From Candidatus Omnitrophota bacterium (GTDB lineage Bacteria > Omnitrophota > Gorgyraeia > Aquiviventales > Aquiviventaceae), in the NCBI GenBank assembly GCA_016206675.1, contig JACQRD010000040.1, positions 1-13,927 on the forward strand: a DNA stretch of 13,927 nt, read 5' to 3'. Positions 10,001 through 13,927 of the stretch are shown here, piece after piece; the stretch's first letter is position 1, and each line of letters opens with the position of its first letter. The position numbers were made by a program, and so were the translations under genes. The notes beneath the pieces were generated by a model. The model had not been told where the DNA came from. It did no database searches and saw nothing but the letters and a program-made list of their open reading frames with translations.

Positions 10001-13000
10001 GCCCTCACCGCCTCAAGGAGACGTCGGTAGACCTCTCGCTGCAGTCGATGCGAAGGATCCCCCATAAACGATGCGACGGTGAGTCCACTCACCGGTGTCG
10101 GCCCGGCCTGACCGATCTCATCCCAACTCTTACCCCACTCTTCGCGGGCCAAGCGGATGCGCGTCCGCAGATGCTCCAATTGTTCTCGGGTAACGCTCGG
10201 TGCGATGGGCTCGAGCTCGCGCGCCGCGGGTGCGGCACGATCCGCAGGCCCTGCACCGGGTCCCAGTAGCTGTGCGCGCTGCCTGAACGCCTCAAGCGTC
10301 TCCTCCGTGACAAGCAGCGCTGGCTTGGCAGGCGCACGCTCCCCGCGCGCGAGCGCATCCAGATCAAGGCTCAAACGGCCCTCGGCCTCCCGCGTCATGG
10401 GGAGCGGAATCTCAGTCGACCGGTACCGCAAGCCTACCTGCACGCGCGCGAGCCGCTCCGCGAGCTCCTCGAGGCGGTTGATGATGCCGTGGGCTGTCGC
10501 GAGGCTCGTGCCAGGCTGAGGCTCATCAAATGCCGCTCGCTGCGCAGCGACAGCCTGGAGCCGCGGCTCGAGTTCGAGCCAGAGGGCCTCCATGAAGACG
10601 CCCGTCGCATCGGCAACCTCATCCGGCACCTGCCATTCCGACGGGGTCGCGAACCACGTCCGGAGACGCTCCAGTGTGCGCGCCATGTCGGCGTAGCCCT
10701 CTCGGATGGTCCCGGCGCGTCGGCGCAACACCGCCGGATCGCTTGCGCCAAGTGGCCGTTCGAGCTGATGGATCGCTTCAGCCGCTACTCGCAGGTCCGC
10801 TTTCGGACGCTCGGCCAGTCGATGACAGACGCCGAGGAGGATGGCCCGTTCTTCAGATGAGCGGGCGTCCTCCGCTGGCGCTGCCACGAGCTCCAGTTCC
10901 TCGAGCTCAGGCGCAATGCCTTCTGTGTCGGCCGGCGGCGCGGGAGCCCTGCGCGCCCGCCTCGGCCGCACGGTGACCGGCTGCACCGCTTTCGCGAGCG
11001 CCTCCAAATCAAACACCGCCGATCCTTGTTCGGACTGCCGGATCGGCAATGCCCTCGTCCGCGGCCAATTGCGCAGGCCGGCTTCGAGCCCGATGCACCA
11101 ATCATGCAGCATGGCCAAATCGCTGTAGACCTCATCGAGCACGTTGCGGACTTCACGCGCATCTGGGGAGGCGAATCCACGACGTTGCTGCGCCATGGTG
11201 CGCAGCGGCTGCCGCAGATGCCACTCAAGCGCGCGCATAAAAGCCAGAACTTCCGGCGCCATGGCTTGGGGGATGCGCTCGGTGCTGCGCGCGCCGACGA
11301 TCTCATTCAAGCGGGCTGCCTGCCTATCCAGCGTGCCCCGCAGGTCGGCAACGGCTGGGGCGACTCCTGCATCAATCAACGGACGTTGCGCCTCCCCAAC
11401 CAACTGGTCGAGCTGCGCGGTGGCATCCATCGACGCCTTGAGCTCACTCTTGAGGCTGCCCACGACGCGTTGGGCAACGCTGGTAAAGCGCGCCCGAGCC
11501 GCGAGCGCCGCATCTGGCGGTGCTCCAGAGGCTTCAGCGCGCGTGAGGCCGGCTTCCAGCGACGGCTCGACTTCGAGCGCGAACGGCTCGACCGCTTCGA
11601 GCCGCCGCTTCAACGGCGCACGAGACCGCTCACCTTCCTCCTCTGAAACTACAGGCTCTGCCGCCTTCTTGACAGACTTGGTCACGAGCTTACGGTAGCG
11701 GGAGGTGTCGCGGACCAACCGGACCCTATTCGCGTTCACCACGGTGTCCAGATGGATGAGGGCCAGTTCCTGGCCGTCTTTGTCCCTGAACATGTGGCTG
11801 AGGACGGCCAGCGTCCTCGTCCGCCCCTCTTCGTAGAACAGCCAGGCGCCGGAGGACACATCGATCCCCTCGCCGCCCCGCACCACCTGAAGTTGGAGCT
11901 CCGGATCGTCCTGCAGCGTTCGGACCAGGGCTCCCGCACGGGTTCGAAACTCGTGGGCCAGCTCAGCCCATTCCGGCCCTTCCGCGGGGCTTTGGTAGTA
12001 GCGCGAGCGGAGGGCCAGGAGTTCCCGGAATGGCTCCTCATATTTCTGGAGTGCAGGCTCGCGCGTGCCGAAGCCAAGCAGGCGCGGCAGTCCTCTCACC
12101 TGGGCGCGTTTCCTCCGCCACTCCCGTGCCCCGGGGAGATGGGATGCCACCTTCTGGGCGTGCCAGAACCGACGCAGCGCGATCACGCGTTCGATGAAGT
12201 CGATATCCACGTAGCGCAATGTCCCAAGGGCTTCAAGCGCCTGCGCCGCGGTGTAGCTGGGATCGAACGCCTCGGCCTGCGGAATTGTCTGGAGTACTCG
12301 ACGCAGCTCAATGGACTGTTGGATCTGCTGGGGCTCGTAGTCGCCCGCCCTATCACCGAGCGCCGCCATGATCTCCTCAACGCTCGGGATGCGCCCCAGC
12401 TCCTGCATCAGACTCCGAGTCCTCGCAGCTAGCGCACGATCAGGTTCTGCAGCGAACACCTGTTCGGCCAGCGCCACAGTGTCCTCCAGCTCTTGGGCCC
12501 GGACTGCTAGACGCTCGGCTTTGGCTGCCAGGGCTTCCTGGGATTCCTCCCGGTCAACCCGCTCGCGTTCGAGTCGATGCCGCAACATTCCCTTGGCAAC
12601 CGTCTCGACCTGGCGGATTCGCTCACGGCTGATCCCAACCGCCTCCCCGATTTCATACAGTGTCCATTCCTCAATGCTCAGATGCCGCAGGCGCAGCACG
12701 CAGGCTGGCTTCCGGGGCATCCCCGCCAGGTGCCGCAGGAGTCGCCGCCGGTCACTTTCCTTCACCGCCTGGGCTTCGATGTCCGCCTCGGGATCGGCGA
12801 CCACTCCATGCAGCGTGCTGTCCTCTTCGTCCTCATGGAGTGGACGGTCCATCTCAAGCGGCCGCACAGCTCGCTGCTCGACGCCCGTCACCTTGTCCAG
12901 CTTCTCGCGCGTCCACCCCGATTTTGGATGCCGTTCCTGCAGGACCTCAAGTAGTTCGTCCGGTTCCGGCTGATAGCGACCGCCGTACCGGAGTACAAGC

Positions 13001-13927
13001 TCTCGCCGTGCGCGCCGCACCTGTGAGAGGGCCTGGTGCTGATGCTCCGGCATCCGAAATGCCGTCGGGTACTCTTCCTGGTGCAGCGCGCGCTGCACCG
13101 TCTGATCGATCCGCTGCGTCGCGAGGGTCGTCCAACTTGCGATCTCCGGGTCAAACTTCGGGATGGCATATTCAATAAGCCCTTCCTTCGACGCCTGCAC
13201 CAGATCCTCGATGGCGCGTCCACCCGAGCGCTGTTCCACGCGTCGCCTGATCCACGGCTCAATGGTGGTAATGCCGACGTCATTGCGGAGCTGCTCCGCC
13301 TTCTGCCAGCCGGGCCGGTCAGCCTGTTTCATGACCTCCACCGCATCACGGAAGCGCGCCCATTGCCGTGCCTCTTCTGGCGTAAAGCTGGAGCGCCGCT
13401 GATCGGGTTGGCGCATGCGAGCTAGGATTGCGTGCATCTCAACCGTTCCGATCAATACCGGATCCAGCCCAGCCTTGCGGGCGGCGTCCAGAACTAATGT
13501 GTCCGCTGCGCTAAGTGCTCCGCCGCCCGCCTCGAGCTTCCTCCGCAACGACTCGAGTTGGAGGCGTAGCTCGCTCTCATCGACCATTCCAATCGTCAGG
13601 CCTAGCCGGCGGCTGAGTGGGTCCGCGACCGCATCCGCGAGGAGCCACACGAGGCCGAGCGGACTGAAGAGCGGGCTTGCGACCAAGGTGCTGCTGAGCG
13701 TCGGATCAGCAGCGAGTAAGAGGAAGGCGGTGAGGAGGAGCACGAGCGGCTTGAGTACGCTGAGGAGGCGTGGATGTCGCTTACCCAGTTGCCCGCGGGC
13801 GAAGAATTGCGAGAGGCGGCTCAGGAGGGCCGTGGCGGCGCTGAGGACCACCGAGGCGGTGAGCGCCGACCAGCCCAGCGTGCCGGTCATCGCGCTTACG
13901 AGGACCGGCATCGTGAGGGCGTGCACC
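1..13927 (-). CDS. Internal part of one giant multidomain membrane/regulatory protein (open at both ends)
   Basis: Reading the reverse complement in the register of forward triplets 1-3, 4-6 and so on, I translated every line and met no stop in 4,642 codons. The frame is supported by recognisable domains from end to end: sigma-70 near the upstream end, HELGH protease in the middle, adenosine deaminase, adenylate kinase, GHKL ATPase and CheR toward the downstream end. All lie in the same frame, so no frameshift or gene boundary is needed. The chain enters at 13927 and leaves at position 1 still open, so the full gene is longer than 13.9 kb. Leu TTA/CTA and Ser TCA codons are rare, as expected at high GC. 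Only about 7 Cys residues occur. No single family describes the protein; it is a concatenation of modules. The whole-chain function is unknown. Confidence 0.97.
1020..1800 (-). other. CheR-like SAM-dependent methyltransferase domain
   Basis: FRLMSIGSSTGEEPATAVSV (motif at 1681-1710, residues 4073-4082) is almost the CheR signature G.STGEEPYS. RTVAVELNPERAELTRQQL gives the acidic end of strand 2 that holds SAM ribose. SDVVFVNNVALYWPEDEI matches VD.I.CRNVLIYF with Arg changed to Asn. AGRLHGLPEGAYVMTTKDD and HFELAQEGKRWALLRRQP match the last strands. CheR enzymes methylate glutamates of chemoreceptors. The usual N-terminal helical CheR domain is absent, and a helical insertion of about 90 residues (~1330-1530) lies before the NVALYW strand. 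A CPEC pair at ~1636-1647 holds two of the only seven Cys in the chain. The target is unknown. Confidence 0.87.
1861..2400 (-). other. GHKL (histidine-kinase / RsbW-type) ATPase domain with helical lead-in
   Basis: A helical lead-in (2206-2400, EEATRQQFAAVLEALRTAAY) precedes the ATPase core. FREALWHLVTNAVIHGNG (~2128-2181) is the N-box, with the Mg-binding Glu/Asn pattern and an HGN ending. ITVTIDDEGQEPF is the G1 box with its second Gly changed to Glu. FQVTQEAMRRLGGDL matches the segment before the ATP lid end, and RGHRVLLSAS matches the final G.RV.L strand. HGN and the compact size resemble anti-sigma kinases (RsbW, SpoIIAB) as much as sensor kinases. No H-box phosphoacceptor is seen. Because a sigma factor is in the same chain, an anti-sigma role is attractive but inferred. 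The degraded G boxes make kinase activity uncertain. Confidence 0.85.
2401..2916 (-). other. Adenylate-kinase-like domain with intact P-loop
   Basis: Residues 3671-3842. VWLFLGPPGSGKTYTSGEIA carries the Walker A motif GPPGSGKT (2872-2895). LGVPHISLGDLFREAAASG matches hIStGD.lR of adenylate kinases, including the Arg of the AMP site. GLVLDATPLERGEIETI corresponds to G.iLDGFPRT..QA, with the FPR motif altered to TPLER. RIVHLTATEEQSI matches the following strand. SARKR, EDDPTARHRRYEIY (compare R.DD...kRL..Y) and VAPDVDALKAQGRQIVEV complete the fold. Known enzymes transfer phosphate between ATP and AMP. ATP binding is well supported; AMP specificity is less sure because of the changed FPR motif. 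With the preceding deaminase-like unit it forms a purine-nucleotide module. Confidence 0.9.
2960..4150 (-). other. Adenosine-deaminase-like domain, catalytic residues partly altered
   Basis: Residues ~3260-3656 follow the adenosine/AMP deaminase TIM-barrel order. IPKANVHQHLSGS holds the two zinc His residues (HQH, 4123-4131). GVRYLELRTLGV matches the VRY.ELR strand. GIDSLRTDPSF and then HLEAFKLAKREGLHVGIHLAEA match GIDLAGDE...AGE, keeping the third His and catalytic Glu (HLAE, 3406-3417). VEVNPTSNERL matches the family's EVCPTSN. VVVGQDNSETF keeps the zinc Asp (3091-3093). Known enzymes convert adenosine to inosine. Changes: HL.G Asp is Ser, the GHG histidine before the EVCPTSN strand is missing (ERAANLN), and the second Asp of DDP is Asn. 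Zinc binding looks possible; normal deamination is doubtful. It is directly fused to the adenylate-kinase-like domain. Confidence 0.9.
4195..4260 (-). other. Single strong transmembrane helix
   Basis: LILLGLIVIGGVAVALMTSY (residues 3223-3242) is uninterrupted and hydrophobic, followed by VALRWRLVDAATVLFRWIP with Arg residues. By the positive-inside tendency this puts the C-terminal side, with the purine-enzyme, GHKL and CheR modules, in the cytoplasm. The N-terminal flank is Pro/Arg/Lys-rich (PARQGGKPSPRAPLNK), so topology is not decisive. Confidence 0.85.
4380..4554 (-). other. XRE/Cro-type helix-turn-helix domain
   Basis: LSRELRMARWALGLSQAE and then LAQQAGITLEELQSLEDNGG (residues ~3125-3163) match the lambda-repressor-like HTH_3 pattern: R..LGLSQ.ELA...GIT...L..LE.G. 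The Gln of LSQ, the Ala of ELA and the turn Gly are in the usual places. The rest of the fold continues through LPELGARLQAL. Family members bind operator DNA as dimers; here the domain sits about 40 residues before a strong membrane helix, so it would probably act close to the membrane. Fold assignment is good; the target is unknown. Confidence 0.8.
4621..5300 (-). other. HTH-like segments and helical linker after the protease domain
   Basis: VQGLRDWLLQTYPDLR leads into LRMAQKTLAGYIGRS and WKRFGLARMRQIANRF (~5100-5202), with a spacing reminiscent of XRE-type HTH domains. A second candidate is RYGQAHWDRMLEALATRL followed by KVTYVNGLTDESVSLSAVNR (~4820-4960). The segments are joined by helices and an acidic Pro/Ala/Glu linker (NEAPAAPEEAIPVVEEPA, ~4741-4797). 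Both HTH calls are weaker than the classical one that follows at 4554-4380. Their clustering suggests a stretch built of repeated DNA- or protein-binding modules. Confidence 0.5.
5401..5925 (-). other. M50 / site-2-protease-like zinc metallopeptidase domain
   Basis: Residues ~2668-2842. FKLVHELGHLVNGLLVG contains HEXXH as HELGH (5845-5859, residues 2690-2694) in a hydrophobic setting, the zinc-binding signature of M50 intramembrane proteases. About 50 residues on, LFVASGGAMASLAAAAVVPL resembles the small-residue segment (GP..N-like) of that family, followed by IAGVLAY and a second hydrophobic block (GLAILGVAWMLGNYAMAY). Asp at 5476-5478 (residue 2817) in RESDWNRI could be the third zinc ligand, matching the late D of M50 enzymes. 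Known relatives cut membrane proteins, including sigma regulators (RseP, SpoIVFB). The domain is shorter than stand-alone M50 proteins, so activity is uncertain. Assignment rests on HELGH plus membrane context; another membrane zincin is possible. Confidence 0.75.
5926..7740 (-). other. Long helical / coiled-coil region, no family recognised
   Basis: Residues ~2063-2667 are rich in Ala, Leu, Gln, Glu and Arg, with heptad-like hydrophobic spacing: RAKLAEVQAMLPALTEAE, AAKRIAELREQLKQEQ, MRSQLEKFAALQLEVAQ, NQVQDLREVLRHIKALGDLE, LQRLRRALASTRLAQSGLAQ, and DQEQAAREE. There are no long hydrophobic stretches, catalytic motifs or Cys residues. A Pro/Gly/Ser-rich loop (PSGDHLSSPPGGP, ~5884-5922) leads into the protease-like domain. 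Within it, LQGLRGWLLQ (~6151-6180) resembles VQGLRDWLLQ (~5260-5289) on the other side of the protease. The likely role is a spacer or oligomerisation rod between membrane module B and the protease-like module; this is inference. Confidence 0.6.
7741..8160 (-). other. Membrane module B (about four hydrophobic segments)
   Basis: Residues ~1923-2062. Like module A it has HALTMPVLVSAMTGTLGW, ALTASVVLSAATALLSRL, the basic loop ARGQLGKRHP, then PLLLVMTALSLLGLDP and SPLLTPIGALYSLAGL, ending at LGMVEQEQ. After the identical 52 residues, module A and B still align (PL.L..TA..LL..DP.L.STL..SPL..P.G, ending GMV). The full module is thus an old duplicate in which one part has recently been made identical. 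It probably anchors the chain. It lies between the HTH-like array and a long helical region. No catalytic motif is seen. Confidence 0.85.
7943..8098 (-). repeat. Near-identical long-range direct repeat, copy B
   Basis: This is the partner of 13772-13927, with one silent difference in 156 bp (C at 8017). Flanking DNA on the low side has diverged although the protein remains similar. On the high side, 8099 onward encodes AVLQGV; the matching part of copy A lies outside the window. No inverted ends or transposase sit beside it, so this is an in-frame internal duplication or gene-conversion tract rather than an insertion sequence. Confidence 0.97.
8161..8640 (-). other. Pro/Ala-rich linker followed by two weak HTH-like segments
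   Basis: A linker of Lys, Thr, Pro and Ala (KPTPAAPTPPPAPPVS, 8581-8625) separates the HTH-like array from a charged helical region. That region contains LIARMAKTDVASVKKIAEG (~8415-8490) and LRTVARKAGVAQDVLETM (~8271-8323). Both match the spacing of lambda-repressor or LacI-type helix-turn-helix motifs, but each is short and unsupported by a wider fold. The stretch ends in a basic tail (RSKKPTKPRGPVK) right before membrane module B, as expected on the cytoplasmic side of a membrane helix. HTH identity is tentative. Confidence 0.5.
8621..10194 (-). repeat. Array of six HTH-like units arranged as three two-unit repeats
   Basis: Residues 1245-1769. Units run approximately 10194-9922, 9921-9643, 9642-9370, 9369-9130, 9129-8866 and 8865-8621. 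The shared pattern is a helix (LREQLNTLHEFGYG, LRQRLQILHWGYGR, LRERLRALHAAGW), then SW.EI. (WDEIGQAG, WSEIAEFT, WEQLSAAS, WSDIGQAA, WEEISAAS), a P-containing turn, a second helix ending in DP (ASFMGDPSHRL, DQFLSDPSHRL, SQLATDPEARL), and a Y.KL..A helix (DTYVKLARA, DTYRKLRKA). Odd units end in W..RGR..V.PE (VWPERGRPVVAPEE, SWRERGRPTVHPED); even units end in LEPRGP or IKPRGP. The real period is therefore a two-unit block of about 171-184 residues, amplified three times. Spacing and hydrophobic pattern suggest helix-turn-helix DNA-binding units, but no named family is recognised and DNA binding is inferred. Confidence 0.75.
10342..10644 (-). repeat. Helical domain, copy 2 of a diverged internal duplication
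   Basis: Residues ~1095-1195. VPDEVADATGVFMEALWL, PRLQAVAAQRAAFDEP, HGIINRLEELAERLARV, VGLRYR, EIPLPM and LSLDLDALARGE align with copy 1 (IP..MAPEV..FMRALEW, QPLRTMAQQRRGF, NVLDEVYSDLAML, GLEAGL, LPI, FDLEALAK). The copies are clearly homologous but far diverged, so this is an old duplication. Between them (10645-10980) lie a basic Pro/Ala linker (RPRRARRAPAPPADTE), an acidic stretch and further helices. Function unknown. Confidence 0.72.
10981..11286 (-). repeat. Helical domain, copy 1 of a diverged internal duplication
   Basis: Residues ~881-982. Landmarks are IPQAMAPEVLAFMRALEW, PLRTMAQQRRGFASP, NVLDEVYSDLAMLHD, GLEAGL, ALPI and finally FDLEALAKAVQ. Copy 2 at 10342-10644 has the same landmarks in the same order and spacing. 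The unit looks like a bundle of amphipathic helices closing with an FDLEALAK/SLDLDALAR signature. It is preceded by about 60 similar helical residues (11287-11460). Family and function are not recognised. Confidence 0.75.
11641..12540 (-). other. Unrecognised region after the sigma domain (helical, then a beta-rich patch)
   Basis: Residues ~463-762. The first part is charged and helical (QEALAAKAERLAVRAQELED), followed by GRIPSVEEIMAALG near 12365-12406, which recalls the region-3 pattern GR.PT.EEIA..LG of sigma factors and might be a degenerate extra copy. A helical, Arg-rich middle follows. Around residues 683-742 (11701-11880) alternating hydrophobic residues such as GAWLFYEEGRTRTLAVLSHM and DGQELALIHLDTVV suggest a small beta-rich domain. 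The segment ends in a Lys/Glu-rich linker (TKSVKKAAEPVVSEEEGE). I recognise no family and assign no function. Confidence 0.6.
12541..13386 (-). other. RNA polymerase sigma-70-like domain (regions 2, 3 and 4) inside the giant protein
   Basis: Residues ~181-462 follow the order of a primary or group-2 sigma factor. Region 2.1-2.2 appears as IEPWIRRRVEQ and then DLVQASKEGLIEYAIPKFDP (compare DLIQEGNIGL...KF). Region 2.3-2.4 is WTTLATQRIDQTVQRALHQ followed by FRMPEHQH (compare FSTYATWWIRQAI...IRIPVH). Region 3 carries PEPDELLEVL and then PLEMDRPLHEDEEDSTL (compare SLD.P.GEDEDSTL), and VVADPEAD. Region 4 has VLRLRHLSIEEWTLYEIG and VGISRERIRQVE, the classical -35-binding HTH, then KGMLRHRLE. Known sigma factors bind core RNA polymerase and promoter DNA; whether this one does is inferred. 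The two adjacent Trp residues of region 2.3 are replaced by Gln-Arg. A sigma factor in the middle of a huge membrane-attached chain is very unusual. Identity as a sigma-70 homologue is confident; activity is not. Confidence 0.93.
13585..13927 (-). other. Membrane module A (about four hydrophobic segments), start cut by window edge
   Basis: Residues 1-114 are strongly hydrophobic. Segments run HALTMPVLVSAMTGTLGW, ALTASVVLSAATALLSRL, then after a basic loop (ARGQLGKRHP) PLVLLLTAFLLLAADP and SPLGLVWLLADAVADPL, ending near IGMVDESE. This looks like two helical hairpins joined by a positively charged loop, which would tether the chain to the membrane. It is homologous throughout to module B near residue 1,990; the first 52 residues are identical and the rest has diverged. 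No enzyme motif is visible. It lies directly N-terminal to the sigma-like domain, after about 65 residues of helical linker (13386-13584). The module begins before the window, so helix number and topology are uncertain. Confidence 0.85.
13772..13927 (-). repeat. Near-identical long-range direct repeat, copy A
   Basis: This stretch matches 7943-8098 at 155 of 156 bases by eye; the offset is 5,829 bp, a multiple of three. The only difference is G at 13846 against C at 8017, a silent change in a Val codon (GTC versus GTG). Identity stops abruptly on the low-coordinate side (13771 T versus 7942 C, then general divergence) but is unbroken to the last base of the window, so the true repeat may be longer. 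It encodes the first two membrane segments of module A. Confidence 0.97.

Noticed and set aside
1..13927. Recoded stop codons (alternative genetic code) as the reason for the long open frame
   Set aside because: None of TAA, TAG or TGA occurs in the frame, so no recoding is needed.
1..13927. Pseudogene or chimeric assembly of separate genes
   Set aside because: There are no frameshifts or stops and no junction with a composition change; domains run continuously through linkers. An assembly duplication at the repeat remains possible and is listed as a finding.
1..13927. RNA genes, CRISPR array, promoters, terminators or intergenic regulatory regions
   Set aside because: No tRNA- or rRNA-like sequence, regularly spaced short repeats, or hairpin followed by a T-run was noticed, and the coding frame leaves no intergenic space.

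Overview
The whole 13.9 kb window is the inside of one giant minus-strand protein-coding gene. Read in the register whose forward triplets start at position 1, 4, 7 and so on, the minus strand gives 4,642 consecutive sense codons with no TAA, TAG or TGA. Neither the real start nor the real stop lies in the window. No intergenic gap, tRNA, rRNA, CRISPR array, promoter or terminator could be supported. Residue numbers below count from the first complete codon (13924-13926 = residue 1).

N- to C-terminal order, running from high to low coordinates: (1) multi-helix membrane module A, 13927 to ~13585; (2) a sigma-70-like domain with regions 2, 3 and 4, ~13386-12541; (3) an unrecognised helical/beta region, 12540-11641; (4) a helical domain present twice, ~11286-10342; (5) six HTH-like units arranged as three pairs, ~10194-8621, followed by two weaker HTH-like segments; (6) membrane module B, ~8160-7741, sharing a 156 bp stretch with module A that differs at one base; (7) a long helical/coiled-coil region, ~7740-5926; (8) an M50/site-2-protease-like membrane domain with HELGH, ~5925-5401; (9) a cluster of HTH-like segments including one classical XRE/Cro type, ~5300-4380; (10) one strong membrane helix, ~4260-4195; (11) adenosine-deaminase-like, ~4150-2960; (12) adenylate-kinase-like, ~2916-2401; (13) a GHKL ATPase, ~2205-1861; (14) a CheR-like methyltransferase, ~1800-1020; (15) an unrecognised tail running off the window, 1020-1.

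Organism: bacterial, GC-rich (about 65% judged by eye on sample lines, not computed). A chain of this size mixing membrane, enzymatic and regulatory modules resembles the giant proteins known from Candidatus Omnitrophota. That is an inference from architecture only; other uncultivated phyla and Planctomycetes-like bacteria are not excluded.

How the parts might work together (inference): the chain joins a sigma factor, several possible DNA-binding modules, an intramembrane-protease-like domain, an anti-sigma-like GHKL ATPase, a purine module and a chemotaxis-type methyltransferase, divided by membrane segments. One testable reading is a membrane-anchored signalling polyprotein that could be cut to release transcription regulators. 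The protein is also nearly free of cysteine: I counted 7 in 4,642 residues.
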